64,000 nt of DNA from an uncultured Mesorhizobium sp. (GCA_937958475.1 CALFXR010000069.1:1-64000); one strand, 5' to 3'. Shown: positions 25,762 to 35,299, counted from the first letter of the stretch. Translations and numbers: made by a program. The notes: generated by a model from the letters alone, not told the origin.

Positions 25762-26361
25762 ATGAGCGACGGAACGACGGCCAGCGTGGCTCATCCCCTT
25801 CCCCCGGTGCTGGCGGCATGCCGCCGGCTCCTCGCCGGGATCGGGCGGGTCGAGCTCGCCCTGGCGATCGCGGCACTGGTCGTCGTCGTCGTGCTCAGCA
25901 CCGCCCAGGCATTTCTCCGCTACACGCTCGGCACCTCGCTCTGGTGGGCGCAGGAGGTGGCGGAGAACATGATCATGATCTCCTACTTCTTCGGCATCAG
26001 CTACGTCTTCAAGTCGCGCCAGGAGATCTATGTCGAGTTCCTGACCTCGATGGCGCCGCTCAAGCTCCAGCTCGTCTTCTACCTCGTCGAGCAGGTGCTG
26101 ACCTTCGGCTTCGCCATGGCGCTGCTCTGGCTGACCTACCTGTTCAGCCCGACCCTCTTCAACATGACCACGCCCGTGCTGAAGCTGCCGGCATTCGTCA
26201 ACAGCGCACCGCTCATCTTCGCCACGCTGATGATGGTCCTGACCAGCCTCTACTACTTCGCCTTCGGCATATGGGCCTTCGGCCGCAGCGACACGCGCGG
26301 GCTGCTGGCCGATGTCGAGGAACGCGGCCTGATCCTGCGCCCCTGGGCGCAGGAGGCGTGA
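25762..26361 (+). CDS. dctQ: TRAP transporter small permease (DctQ family)
   Basis: 199 residues with four hydrophobic segments, at about 36-56, 72-92, 110-132 and 150-172. The WWAQEVAENMIMISYFFGISYVF stretch between the first two segments carries the family's conserved tryptophan and glutamate. ATG 25762 lies 11 bases after the dctP stop; the longer upstream frame overlaps dctP. The C-terminus ends in a ~25-residue cytoplasmic tail. It forms the membrane complex with the large subunit. Confidence 0.88.
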   Translation: MSDGTTASVAHPLPPVLAACRRLLAGIGRVELALAIAALVVVVVLSTAQAFLRYTLGTSLWWAQEVAENMIMISYFFGISYVFKSRQEIYVEFLTSMAPLKLQLVFYLVEQVLTFGFAMALLWLTYLFSPTLFNMTTPVLKLPAFVNSAPLIFATLMMVLTSLYYFAFGIWAFGRSDTRGLLADVEERGLILRPWAQEA

Positions 26362-26407
26362 TCCGCCGTACCGCCATGCAGCGCGTGAAGCAGAAGGCGC
26401 ATCAGCC

Positions 26408-27691
26408 ATGATCACCGCGACGATGATGGTCATCTCCATCGCGCTCTTCCTGATCCGGGTGCCGGTGTCGATCGCGCTGGGCGTCGCCACGCTGGTCGGC
26501 TTCTGGATGATCGGGGTGCCGGCATCGGTGATCCCGTCGCGCATGATCGACGGCGTCGACAGCTTCGCGCTGCTGGCGGTGCCGTTCTTCATCCTCGCCG
26601 GCAACCTGATGAACGCAGGCGGGCTGACGGAGAAGATCTTCGCCTTCGCCCGCGCCCTCGTCGGCTGGGTCAGCGGCGGCCTTGCGCAGGTCAACATCCT
26701 GGGCAGCGTCATCTTCGCCGGCATGTCCGGCTCGGCGCTCGCCGATCTCGCCGGCCTCGGCGCCGTCGAGATCAAGGCGATGCGCGACAACGGCTATCCG
26801 GTGCCCTTTTCCACCGCGGTGACGCTGGCCTCCTGCATGATCGGCCCGCTGATCCCGCCGAGCATCATCCTCGTCATCTACGGCCTGGCCACCAACACCT
26901 CGATCGGCCAGCTCTTCCTCGGCGGCCTGATCGCCGGGCTGGTGGTGGCGGCGTGCCTGATGCTCTACGTCTTCCTCTATGTCCGCATCCGCAAGCCCGA
27001 CTGGGCGCGGCCGGAGCCGTTCGTCGTGTCCGAGGTGGTGCGCACCGGCATCGCCGGGGCGCCGGCCCTGTTCGCCCCGGTGGTCATCCTCGGCGCCTTG
27101 CTGATGGGAGTCGCCACGCCGTCGGAACTCGGCGCCATCGCGACCGTCTATGCCGTGGCGATCGGTCTCTTCTACCGGAAGTTCAGCTGGCGGAACGTGA
27201 AGACGGCGCTGATCGAGACCGTGACCATGACCGGCCTCATCATGTATCTCTTCGCGGTCGCCTCGGCGATGAACTTCGTCATCGCCCGCGAGCGCGTCGC
27301 CCATCACGCGGCCGAGTACATGGCCCAGCTCACGGCGAGCCCGGTCCTCGGCATCCTGCTCGTCAACGCCTTCCTGATCGTGGTCGGCATGTTTCTGGAA
27401 GGCCCGGTGGCGATCCTGATCATCGCGCCGATCCTGCTGCACGTGGTGGCCGAATACGGCATGGGACCGGTCCAGTTCGGCGTGATGCTGAGCTTCAACC
27501 TCCTGATCGGCATGATCACGCCGCCGCTCGGCATCGGCCTGTTCGTCGCCGGCAAGGTCGCCGGCATCTCGCCGGAATCGGTGTTCCGCGCCTCGCTGCC
27601 CTTCTTCATCCCGCTGCTCGCCGGCCTTGCCATCATCTCCTATGTGCCGTGGGTGACGGAATGGCTGCCGGCGCTGGTCTTCCAGCGCTGA
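26408..27691 (+). CDS. dctM: TRAP transporter large permease (DctM family)
   Basis: 427 residues, very hydrophobic with about 12 membrane spans. Family motifs are seen: FFILAGNLMNAGGLTEKIF near 65, the GMSGSALADLAGLGAVEIKAM hairpin region near 105-125, and GMITPPLGIGLFVAG near 370. It is the Na+-coupled transport subunit of the TRAP system. It is the last gene of the IclR-linked block, and a 97-base gap separates it from the convergent esterase gene. Confidence 0.93.
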   Translation: MITATMMVISIALFLIRVPVSIALGVATLVGFWMIGVPASVIPSRMIDGVDSFALLAVPFFILAGNLMNAGGLTEKIFAFARALVGWVSGGLAQVNILGSVIFAGMSGSALADLAGLGAVEIKAMRDNGYPVPFSTAVTLASCMIGPLIPPSIILVIYGLATNTSIGQLFLGGLIAGLVVAACLMLYVFLYVRIRKPDWARPEPFVVSEVVRTGIAGAPALFAPVVILGALLMGVATPSELGAIATVYAVAIGLFYRKFSWRNVKTALIETVTMTGLIMYLFAVASAMNFVIARERVAHHAAEYMAQLTASPVLGILLVNAFLIVVGMFLEGPVAILIIAPILLHVVAEYGMGPVQFGVMLSFNLLIGMITPPLGIGLFVAGKVAGISPESVFRASLPFFIPLLAGLAIISYVPWVTEWLPALVFQR

Positions 27692-27788
27692 GGCCTGCCC
27701 CCGCGGCGCCCGGGTCCGCAGCAGGCCGCGTCGACACGCTTCGCGGTCGGCCGACAGCGTCGCCCACAGGAATCCCGACGCTCTCGGT

Positions 27789-28565
27789 TCAGCCCTTCCG
27801 CGCTCCGCTGTCGCTGGCGATTTCCGCGACGAACCTGCCGGTCCGCTCGACGATGAGATCCCTGTCATTGTCCAGGGTCGCAACGTGATAGGAGTCTTCG
27901 AGCCACAGGATCCTGGCGTCTCGCGAACTTATGCCCTGCAGTATCAAGGGGCCGTTCGAAGGCGGCAGGACATGGTCCTCGCGCGATTGGATGACCAGGG
28001 TCGGACAGACTATCTTGTGCAGGAGGTTGCCGGTCGCTCCCATCAGCGTATTCGCCTCCCGCACGCACCTGACCGGGACCTCCTTGTAGGCGAGTTCGAC
28101 GACGCCTTCGGCCTTGATGTCGGAGCCGATGCCCGGAATGCGCTCGGGAGCATTCCTTGACAACACCAGTTCCGACATCTCCGCACCCAGCCTGCCGCCG
28201 CATCCGTTGATCGGAACGATGCCGGCGACGCGTTCGGGAAACCGGGCAGCGAGGTTGAGGCAGAGCGTGCCGCCCATCGAGAGCCCGGTGACGAACACCT
28301 TTCCGTGCGAGGCGGCCATCTCCTCGAGTGCCGTTTCCGCCGTGCCCAGCCAGTCGAGAAAGCCCGTGGTCGCCATGTCGTCGGGCGACGTCCCGTGTCC
28401 GGCGAGCCGCGGGCCGTAGACGAAGAATCCGAACCTGCGATGAAGCTCCTGGCCGAGATAGCGCATGCTCTGCGCCGAGCCGGTGAAGCCGTGCAGCACC
28501 AGCACAGCGGGCCGCCCTTCGGCTTCGAAGCGGAACGCTTCCGCGCCCTCCATGGTTGTTGCCAT
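27789..28565 (-). CDS. Alpha/beta hydrolase (carboxylesterase/monoacylglycerol lipase type)
   Basis: 258 residues. The nucleophile elbow is GLSMGG with S96. An oxyanion HGFTGS lies at 25-30, the acid is probably D in SREDHVLPP and the base H in EDSYHVATLD. It is similar in size and motif order to Est30-type esterases. The start at 28565 is chosen for GGAGGA immediately upstream; the ATG at 28577 is inside that region. It is the last gene of the ribose-type ABC operon, 29 bases after the permease stop. It may release an importable or intracellular acid or alcohol from an ester related to the transported solute. Confidence 0.85.
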   Translation of the reverse strand: MATTMEGAEAFRFEAEGRPAVLVLHGFTGSAQSMRYLGQELHRRFGFFVYGPRLAGHGTSPDDMATTGFLDWLGTAETALEEMAASHGKVFVTGLSMGGTLCLNLAARFPERVAGIVPINGCGGRLGAEMSELVLSRNAPERIPGIGSDIKAEGVVELAYKEVPVRCVREANTLMGATGNLLHKIVCPTLVIQSREDHVLPPSNGPLILQGISSRDARILWLEDSYHVATLDNDRDLIVERTGRFVAEIASDSGARKG

Positions 28566-28594
28566 CTGTTCCTCCATTGTGAATGCGTGACCCG

Positions 28595-29572
28595 TCAGTT
28601 CCTGCGCTGCACGGAGTACGCCGCCGCGGCGACGCCGATGATGATCCCCTGCAGCATCAGCTTCGCCGGTTCGCCGAGGCCGAGGCTGGTGAGGAGGTTG
28701 AAGCTGAACGTCAGCATGAGGGCCGCGACCGTCGGGCCGAGGACCCCGCCCTTGCCCGAGCCGAAGGTGACGCCGCCGAGGATCACCGCGGCCAGCGAGT
28801 TGAGCGCGAGATCCCGGCCGAGATCCATGCTGCCGACGCCGACGAAGCCGATGAGCAGGAAACCGGCGAATACCGAGAACAGGCTCGACATGACATGCAC
28901 GATCGTGACGACCCGGACGTACGGTATTCCCGAAACCCAGGCGGCGCGGGGATTGGCGCCGATGGCGTCGATGTAGCGGCCGAAGACGGACCAGCGGATG
29001 AACACGGCGACGGCGAGCAGCAATGCCGCCCAGATGACGAGGACCACCGGCACGATGCCGATCTTGAGGCGGGCGACCTGGCGCAGGATCTCGGGCGCGT
29101 CGCCGGGCGAGCGAAGCTGGCTGAAGGCGACCGCGACGCCGGTGATGACCAGGGTGACGGCGAGGGTCACGATGACCGACGAGGCGCGAAGCCGGGTAAT
29201 GAAGAAGGCGTTGAGCAGACCTACTGCGATGCCGAAGACGACGGCGATCAGCAGCAGCACGGGCTCGGAATAGGGCAGAAGACCGCTGGTCAGGATATAG
29301 CTGACGCCGACGATGACGCCTCCCGTCGACAGATCGAGCGACAGGACGCGCATGCACAGGGACTGGCCCAGCACCGCGATGCCGAGCGGGGCCGTCTGCC
29401 TGGCGATCAGCAGCAGCAACATCGGCGAAAGCAATGCCGGGCGCATGAAGTAGGCGACAACCAGCAGGATGAGCATGGCCGCATAGGCGAAGGGAAGCGA
29501 GAGCAGCGTCCTGCCGGCCGACCGCAGCCAGTGTCCCGTCATGCCCGATGGCGATAGCGCGTCTCCCGTCAT
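28595..29572 (-). CDS. Sugar-type ABC transporter permease (RbsC family), second subunit
   Basis: 325 residues of the BPD_transp_2 family with about nine to ten membrane helices. The family loop IRWSVFGRYIDAIGANPRAAWVSGI and the C-terminal GGVTFGSGKGGVLGPTVAALM are clear. ATG 29572 overlaps the stop of the upstream permease gene (ATGA), showing translational coupling. An internal ATG at 29542 is less likely. With the 30513-29569 product it builds the channel of a ribose-type importer. The ligand could be a sugar, polyol or other small polar compound. Confidence 0.9.
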   Translation of the reverse strand: MTGDALSPSGMTGHWLRSAGRTLLSLPFAYAAMLILLVVAYFMRPALLSPMLLLLIARQTAPLGIAVLGQSLCMRVLSLDLSTGGVIVGVSYILTSGLLPYSEPVLLLIAVVFGIAVGLLNAFFITRLRASSVIVTLAVTLVITGVAVAFSQLRSPGDAPEILRQVARLKIGIVPVVLVIWAALLLAVAVFIRWSVFGRYIDAIGANPRAAWVSGIPYVRVVTIVHVMSSLFSVFAGFLLIGFVGVGSMDLGRDLALNSLAAVILGGVTFGSGKGGVLGPTVAALMLTFSFNLLTSLGLGEPAKLMLQGIIIGVAAAAYSVQRRN

Positions 29573-30513
29573 GCGCCGATCGCCTCCCGGCGCTGCAGTC
29601 CGATCGCCACGAGAAGCAGCCCCCCGGTCAGCGCCGCACGCAGGAACGGCGAGACACCGAGGAGGTTCATGCCGTTGGAGATCAGCCCGAGCGTGATCAC
29701 GCCCGCGACGATGCCGAGCACGCTGCCGGTGCCGCCGGCGAGCTGGACGCCGCCGAGCGCCATGGCGGTGACCGTGTCGAGCGAATAGGGATTGCCCATC
29801 GTCGCATCGCCCGCGCCGACGCGCGCCGTCAGGAAAATGCCGGCAACCACCGCGGACAGGGAGCAGAGAACGAAGCAGGCCACCTTCAGCCGCGTCACGG
29901 CGATGCCGTTGCGTCCCGCGCTGACCGGGTTGGCGCCGACCGCGTAGGTGCGCAGCCCGAACGGCGAGCGGCCGAGCAGGTACCAGGCCGCCAGGATGGC
30001 CGCGGCGCACCAGAAGAACGCGGCGGGCAGGCCGGCGACCTGCGATACCGCGAGGGTTCGAAGGTAGCCGGGCACCGCGCCTCCGGGAACCGGATGCAGC
30101 AACAACGCGACACCCTGCACGAACGTCATGGTCGCCAGCGTCATGACCAGCGGATGGACCCTGAACAGGGTGACGCCGAAACCGTTGACCAGCCCGACGC
30201 CCACGCCCATCGCCAGCGCGAGGGGGACCCCCCAGGCCGGGTCCGCGGTCACGAGGATCGCGCTCGTCAGGCTCATGACCGAACCGACGGAAAGATCGAT
30301 GCCGCCGGAAATCGCCACGATTCCCTGGCCGAGCGAGGCGATCATGAGCGCCGCGATCTGGCTGTTCACATTGGCCAGGTTTTCCAGGCTCCTGAACGTG
30401 CCCGACGATAGGCAAAGCAGGAAGAAGAGGGCGAGGGGAAGTGCCAGGACGATCGGCGACAACCCGGTGCGCCGGGATTTGCGGGCGAGATCAGGCATCG
30501 GCACGCCCGCCAT
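29569..30513 (-). CDS. Sugar-type ABC transporter permease (RbsC family), first subunit
   Basis: 314 residues with nine to ten hydrophobic segments. Conserved features are GQGIVAISGGIDLSVGSVM near residue 63, RSPFGLRTYAVGANPVSAGRN near 175, and GGVQLAGGTGSVLGIVAGV near 255. The start at 30513 overlaps the end of the ATPase gene by 23 bases; ATG 30498 (MPDLARK) would reduce the overlap to eight and is an equally possible start. Confidence 0.9.
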   Translation of the reverse strand: MAGVPMPDLARKSRRTGLSPIVLALPLALFFLLCLSSGTFRSLENLANVNSQIAALMIASLGQGIVAISGGIDLSVGSVMSLTSAILVTADPAWGVPLALAMGVGVGLVNGFGVTLFRVHPLVMTLATMTFVQGVALLLHPVPGGAVPGYLRTLAVSQVAGLPAAFFWCAAAILAAWYLLGRSPFGLRTYAVGANPVSAGRNGIAVTRLKVACFVLCSLSAVVAGIFLTARVGAGDATMGNPYSLDTVTAMALGGVQLAGGTGSVLGIVAGVITLGLISNGMNLLGVSPFLRAALTGGLLLVAIGLQRREAIGA

Positions 30514-32002
30514 CTTCGGCGCCCCCCACCAGCGCGTGGCGCATGACTTCCTCCTCGCTGGTCTGCGCTCCGTCGAGCTCGGCCACGATTTCGTTCCGGC
30601 GCACGACGAGAATGCGATCGCAAAGACCCAGCAGCTCCAGCAACTCGCTGGAAACCGTCAGTACGGCACCTCCGCCGTTGGTGAACTCGCGCAGCAGCCC
30701 GTAGATTTCCGCCTTGGCCCCGACATCGACGCCGCGGGTCGGTTCCTCGAGCAGCAGCACGTCGATCCCCGCCGCGAGCCATCGGCCGATCATCACCTTC
30801 TGCTGGTTGCCGCCGGAAAGCTCTCCGACCGCCTGGCGCGCACCCGCGGAGCGGATGTTCAGGCGCCGCATCAGTCCGGCGATCACATGGTGCCGTCCCC
30901 TCACCATTTGCCAGACCGGCAAGCGGCGCAGCATTCCAAGCGTGATGTTCTCGTTGATCGAAAGCGGCAGGTAGAGCCCCTCGGTCTTCCGATCCTCCGG
31001 AACGAAGCCGACTCCCGCTAGGACGGTCTTCACCACATCGCCTCCGAGCGGCGTCGGGCCGGCCTCGCTGCCCTTCATGACCTTTCCGCCGACCGAGGGT
31101 TCCAGCCCCGACAGGGCACGGATGATGTTGCGCTGACCCTGGCCTTCCAGCCCTGCCAGACCGACGATCTCGCCGCGTCTCAGGTCGAACGAGACCGTCG
31201 GACCGCCGTCGCGGACTTGCAGGTCGTCGACCGAAAGCGCAACCGGTGCTCCGTCGGGGCGCGCCGGCCGCGCCGGGAAGAACTTAGAGAGCACGCGCCC
31301 GACCATCAGCGACACCAACTCGTCACGGGTCAGCGCCTGTGTCGCGCGGGTCTCGACATGCAGGCCGTCCTTGAGAACGCTGACCCGGTCGCAGAACCGG
31401 AAGATCTCCTCGAGGCGGTGACTGACGTAGAAGACGAGCTTTCCCGCCGCCTTGAGCGTCGCCAGAAGCTCGCCGAGCTTCTCGACTTCGGGTGCATTCA
31501 GGGCAGCCGTCGGCTCGTCGAAAATGAAGATGTCGGCGTCGACGGAAACGCCCTTGGCGATTTCGACCAGATGCAGGTCGGCGACGGAGAGGTCGCCGCA
31601 GTAGGCGTCGACGTCCATGCTGCTTCCCAGCCGGGCCATCATCGACCGGGCCTGTTCGCGCATCGCCGCGCGGTCGACCGTGCCGCGGCGGATCGGTTCG
31701 CGGCCGAGGAACAGGTTCTCGGCGATCGTGAGATTGGGCAGGAGGGTGAGTTCCTGGAAGATCGTCGAGATGCCGAGCCGGCGGGCATCCGCCGGATTCT
31801 CGGGCGAAACAGGCTTTCCGCGCAGCCGTATCTCGCCGCTGTCCGCCGGAAAAAGTCCCGCCAGCAGATTCATCAAGGTCGACTTGCCGGCGCCGTTTTC
31901 GCCCGTGATCGCGTGAACGGTGCCGGCGTCGCAGTCGAAGGAGACGTCACAAAGCGCCAAGTTCGAGCCGAAGCGCTTCGTAACCTTGTCGAACGAAATC
32001 AT
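30491..32002 (-). CDS. Sugar-type ABC transporter ATP-binding protein (RbsA family)
   Basis: 503 residues with two nucleotide-binding domains. The first has Walker A GENGAGKST near 35, signature LSVADLHLVEIAK and Walker B IFIFDEPTAAL. The second has the degenerate GLEGQGQRN loop, signature LSGGNQQKVMIGRWL and VLLLEEPTRGVDVG. This matches RbsA/MglA. It lies downstream of the binding-protein gene (85-base gap) and supplies energy to the two permeases. Confidence 0.93.
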   Translation of the reverse strand: MISFDKVTKRFGSNLALCDVSFDCDAGTVHAITGENGAGKSTLMNLLAGLFPADSGEIRLRGKPVSPENPADARRLGISTIFQELTLLPNLTIAENLFLGREPIRRGTVDRAAMREQARSMMARLGSSMDVDAYCGDLSVADLHLVEIAKGVSVDADIFIFDEPTAALNAPEVEKLGELLATLKAAGKLVFYVSHRLEEIFRFCDRVSVLKDGLHVETRATQALTRDELVSLMVGRVLSKFFPARPARPDGAPVALSVDDLQVRDGGPTVSFDLRRGEIVGLAGLEGQGQRNIIRALSGLEPSVGGKVMKGSEAGPTPLGGDVVKTVLAGVGFVPEDRKTEGLYLPLSINENITLGMLRRLPVWQMVRGRHHVIAGLMRRLNIRSAGARQAVGELSGGNQQKVMIGRWLAAGIDVLLLEEPTRGVDVGAKAEIYGLLREFTNGGGAVLTVSSELLELLGLCDRILVVRRNEIVAELDGAQTSEEEVMRHALVGGAEDGGRADA

Positions 32003-32086
32003 GATGGTTGGGCGAACCGATGCTGCCGGCGATCCCTCCGCTCGTGCCCTCCGGCGCGAGCGGACGGATTTCCGCGAAAGGGCGGA

Positions 32087-33163
32087 CTACTTCGCGAACA
32101 TTTCCTTGATCTTGTCGTCGGGCAAGGTCGACGTGACCCAGAAGGCGTCGTTCAGATCGGGCCGGTAGTAGTCGTCGAGGTTCTGGTTGGTGATCGGCGC
32201 CGGCGAGGAATAGTAGTGGGTGTGCAGCGACTTGCCCTGCAGCAGGGCGACCGCGGCACGCACCGTCGCGGGTCCGAGGCCGGGCGTGAAGATCGGCGCG
32301 GCACCGTCGACGCCGGCGTCCTTCCAGGCACGGAGGAAGCCGTTGTTGGACTCGCCCGTCATCGGCACCAGCGGCTTGCCGGCCTCGGCGAAGACGTCGA
32401 TGCAGGCGCGCGTCATGTCGGCGCCGGAGAACCAGATTCCGTCGACGGGCTGCCCCGAAAGCACCAGGTTCTCGCAAAGCTGCTTGCCCTTGGCGTAGTT
32501 CCAGTCGCCGTAGACCTCCGTGCCGATCTTGATGTCGCTACCTTCGATCGCCTTGCGGAAGCCGTCGTAGCGCTGCTGCTCTTCCTCCACGCCCGCGATT
32601 CCGCGGAACACCCAGATCGTGCCCTTGCCGCCCAGCTTTTCCCTGAGGAATTTGCCACCGACCGCGCCGAAGCGCTCTCCGCCGCCCATGACCTCGACCG
32701 TCGTGGCGAGGACGTCGCCGCCGGTGCCGAAATTGACGACGGGAACGCCCGCCGCCAGGGCCTTCGCCACCTGGTCCTTGACGAGCGCCGGCGCAAGCGG
32801 CGCGACGATCAGCGCGTCGACCTTCTGGGCGAGAAGGTCTTCCAGATCGGCGACCTGCTTGGCCGGCTGCCAGTTCGCCTCGGTGAAGATGAACTCGCCG
32901 ATGTCGGGGTTGCCGGCCGCCTCGCGTTTCATTTCCTCGATCATCTGGACGATCCAGGTGTTGCCGACGCCGACGAACGACACGCCGATCTTCCATGGCG
33001 GGGCCTTCTTGAACTTGTCCGCCGGAATCATGTTGGGCGATGTCGCCTCGATCAGGTTGGGCGGCAGCAACTGCACCTCGTCCTCGGCCAGCGCTGGCGC
33101 CGCCATCGAGGCAACCAGGCCGAAGAAAAGGGTTGCCGCGCTTCTTCGCAACATTTTGGTCAT
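32087..33163 (-). CDS. Sugar-type ABC transporter periplasmic binding protein (Peripla_BP_4)
   Basis: 358 residues starting at ATG 33163, which has GGGAGG six bases upstream; the frame extends to 33265 but that part is leader DNA. The signal peptide is LRRSAATLFFGLVASMAAPALA. The mature protein is an LacI-fold periplasmic binding domain (KIGVSFVGVGNTWIVQMIEEMKREA, then VDALIVAPLAPALV). It binds the solute for the ABC system encoded downstream. The ligand is not predictable. The divergent TetR regulator gene at 33479 may control the operon. Confidence 0.9.
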   Translation of the reverse strand: MTKMLRRSAATLFFGLVASMAAPALAEDEVQLLPPNLIEATSPNMIPADKFKKAPPWKIGVSFVGVGNTWIVQMIEEMKREAAGNPDIGEFIFTEANWQPAKQVADLEDLLAQKVDALIVAPLAPALVKDQVAKALAAGVPVVNFGTGGDVLATTVEVMGGGERFGAVGGKFLREKLGGKGTIWVFRGIAGVEEEQQRYDGFRKAIEGSDIKIGTEVYGDWNYAKGKQLCENLVLSGQPVDGIWFSGADMTRACIDVFAEAGKPLVPMTGESNNGFLRAWKDAGVDGAAPIFTPGLGPATVRAAVALLQGKSLHTHYYSSPAPITNQNLDDYYRPDLNDAFWVTSTLPDDKIKEMFAK

Positions 33164-33478
33164 TTGGTCCTCCCGGTACATGGGGCCCGTGGGCATGGCC
33201 CCGAAAAAGCCGTCGAACGCGGCTGCCTCTCCCTCACCTGATCGGAAACTGATAGGTTGATCCAATCAAGTGACCAAATTCATATGATCATGCCCGCTTG
33301 TTCGTCAACGGATTTCGGTCCGAGAATCGGAGAAACCCCCGGACACCCCTCGAGGGAGGCGTTGGGGCAGGACCCGGGAAGCTCATGCACCGCACGACGT
33401 GCGTACGAAGGCAGGATCGCATAAAAGGTCGAAACGTCTGGCGCGGGTTCACGCGGATTCGCCGGGGAAGGCATCGAG
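33164..33478. other. Divergent promoter region, ABC operon/TetR
   Basis: 315 bases without a credible gene. The A/T-rich part near the ABC operon (33246-33290) holds the short palindrome TTGAT-CCA-ATCAA at 33257-33269. Closer to the TetR gene lies CGCAC-GAC-GTGCG at 33391-33403. Either may be an operator. Small frames here are short and arginine-rich and are not reported as genes. Confidence 0.5.
33257..33269. promoter_or_regulatory. Short palindrome in ABC-operon promoter
   Basis: A 5-base inverted repeat TTGAT/ATCAA with a 3-base spacer, about 95 bases before the binding-protein start, in a locally A/T-rich stretch that looks like the promoter. It is a possible TetR site. The evidence is the repeat and position only. 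Confidence 0.3.
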
Positions 33479-34126
33479 ATGGCAGGTAGGGAAGCACTCA
33501 GAATACGCAGGAGCCCGGTTCGCCCGCAGAGCACCGGCCGCCGCGAGCAGATCATCGGCGCTGCCCTGACGGTGATGATTTCCAATGGCGTCTACAACGC
33601 CACCACGCGCAGGATCGCCGAAGCGGCCGGCGTCAACGTCGCGACGCTTCACTACCATTTCCACAACAAGGAAGAGATCATCTTCAGCGCCATGGAGGAA
33701 CTGGCGTCAAGCTATCGGAATACCCTGTCGGAACACTTCACGCAGCCGCAGAAACTTCACGACAGGATACACGATCTCCTGTGGTTCATCTGGAGGGAGA
33801 TCGAGCAGGCGCCCGGCGAGCAACTCGTGTTGCAGGAGATGACGCTCTACGTCTTGCGGGTTTCCCATGCCGAGCACCTGGCCGCCCAGAAGGAACGCGA
33901 AATCAAGTCATTGTACAGCGTGTCTCTTCGCGGCTGCAGCGACGTCGGCCCGGACGACGAGCCTCAGATCGAGGAGCTGACCGATTTCATCTATGCCTGT
34001 TTCGTGGGAATCCTGAATCAGTGGCTGGCGACGAGGGACGAGCCGTCGCTCGTGAGAACGACCGGCAACCTGATCGCGGCGGCGCAGGCGCTGGCCGGCA
34101 AGCTGCTTCCTCACAGCAAGCAGTGA
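33479..34126 (+). CDS. TetR-family transcriptional regulator
   Basis: 215 residues. The N-terminal helix-turn-helix is at about 22-68 (REQIIGAALTVMISNGVYNATTRRIAEAAGVNVATLHYHFHNKEEII), with the typical TLHYHF recognition helix end. An all-helical ligand-binding domain follows. It is divergent from the ribose-type ABC/esterase operon and is its likely repressor. The ligand domain shows no recognisable subfamily. Confidence 0.9.
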   Translation: MAGREALRIRRSPVRPQSTGRREQIIGAALTVMISNGVYNATTRRIAEAAGVNVATLHYHFHNKEEIIFSAMEELASSYRNTLSEHFTQPQKLHDRIHDLLWFIWREIEQAPGEQLVLQEMTLYVLRVSHAEHLAAQKEREIKSLYSVSLRGCSDVGPDDEPQIEELTDFIYACFVGILNQWLATRDEPSLVRTTGNLIAAAQALAGKLLPHSKQ

Positions 34127-34310
34127 CGGTTTGAGCCCGCGTTGCGAGACGGCGGATGCGCGTTCTCCGCGAGGACCCGTTCGTCCTCCCGTGCCGTTGG
34201 CTCCGCCTTCACGGGAGCCGCGCCTTCACCACGGCCGTGGAGTCCGTGCGTCCACCCGGGGCCGGACGCCGAACCGGGTGGCGGAAAAACGCGTTGGCAG
34301 GTCAGTATCG

Positions 34311-35096
34311 CTAGGGGCGGTTCGCGGGAGGGGTCGCCAGGCCTTTCACCTCCGTGGCGAGGAACGAGGCGCCGAGATGCTCGCCGATCACGTCGTGCAC
34401 GAGCCGGGCGGTCTCGTACATGATGTTCTCGATGCGGTGGATCGGCGCGGCGACCGTCAGCGAGAAGACGCGCCCGGACAGGACGACCGGCACGGAGACG
34501 CCGCCGAGGTCGACGCTGTAGTTCGAGGCGCTGCGGAACCAGCCGCGATGCAGGCCGGCACGGAGCTGGCCCTCGACGGCCTCGATGCTCATCGGCGTGC
34601 CGCTGCCGTAGCGTTCGAAGACGACCTTGCGCAGGATCGCGTTCCGCTGGTTTTCGGTCCACTGGCTCATGATGGCCTGGCCCGACGCGGTCGCGTGGAT
34701 CGGAATGCGCTGGCCGACCTCGGCCGCATAGCGGACGCGTGCGGGGGATTGCACGACCTCGAGGAAGACCACGCTCATGCCCGAAGCCGCGCCCACGCAC
34801 ACGGTCTCGCCGGTCTTCGCCGCGAGATCACGCGTGATCTGCAGGAGCGGCTCCGGCACGGGCTCGGAACTGGAGATCGCCTGGGCGAGGACCAGCCAGC
34901 GCGGGGTGGGATAGAACCGTCCGCGCCCCTCGGGTTCGAACAGGAAGCCGCGGTTGCTCAGCGTGGACAGGACGTTGAAGGTCGAAGAGCGCGGCCAGCC
35001 GAAATGCTGCGAGACTTCGGCGAGAGTGGCCGGCTTGCCGCGCTCGGCGAAGAACTCCAGCAGATCCAGGACGTTCTCGACTTGCCGGACGGTCAT
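34311..35096 (-). CDS. IclR-family regulator of the CoA-ester cluster
   Basis: 261 residues from ATG 35096 (TVRQVENVLDLLEFFAERGKPATLAEVSQHFGWPRSSTFNVLSTL is the winged helix region, 2-60). The effector domain is at about 75-250. The frame extends to 35225 but would run through the divergent promoter. It faces the aldehyde dehydrogenase gene across 296 bases containing two related palindromes (35116-35135 and 35300-35322), fitting autoregulation plus control of the 10-kb CoA-ester operon. The effector is unknown. Confidence 0.88.
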   Translation of the reverse strand: MTVRQVENVLDLLEFFAERGKPATLAEVSQHFGWPRSSTFNVLSTLSNRGFLFEPEGRGRFYPTPRWLVLAQAISSSEPVPEPLLQITRDLAAKTGETVCVGAASGMSVVFLEVVQSPARVRYAAEVGQRIPIHATASGQAIMSQWTENQRNAILRKVVFERYGSGTPMSIEAVEGQLRAGLHRGWFRSASNYSVDLGGVSVPVVLSGRVFSLTVAAPIHRIENIMYETARLVHDVIGEHLGASFLATEVKGLATPPANRP

Positions 35097-35115
35097 TTCG
35101 GTTTCCCTAGCCGCA

Positions 35116-35135
35116 TGTCCACATACAGGAACAAA
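35116..35135. promoter_or_regulatory. Candidate operator near iclR start
   Basis: TGTCC-ACATACA-GGAACAAA, 20 bases upstream of the IclR start. It resembles the reverse complement of the palindrome at 35300-35322 (TTTGTCC-N7-GAACAAAT), with one extra base. It is a possible autoregulatory site. Confidence 0.4.
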
Positions 35136-35299
35136 CCGGCCTAGCGCAACATCTCCGGGCGACCCGCTGACCATCCTTCGCATGAGTGCGCATGATGGTC
35201 CCCGGCGGCTCGACCGAGGCGACAACCGCCGCGGTGGAACGTTCGTCCGAGCAGGCAGGTTTTCCGTTGCGCGGGATATCGGTTCAAATATGGAGATGA

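Noticed and set aside
33280..33585. A 101-codon minus-strand frame in the ABC/TetR gap
   Set aside because: There is no recognisable domain, it overlaps the TetR start and its composition is like that of non-coding GC-rich DNA.
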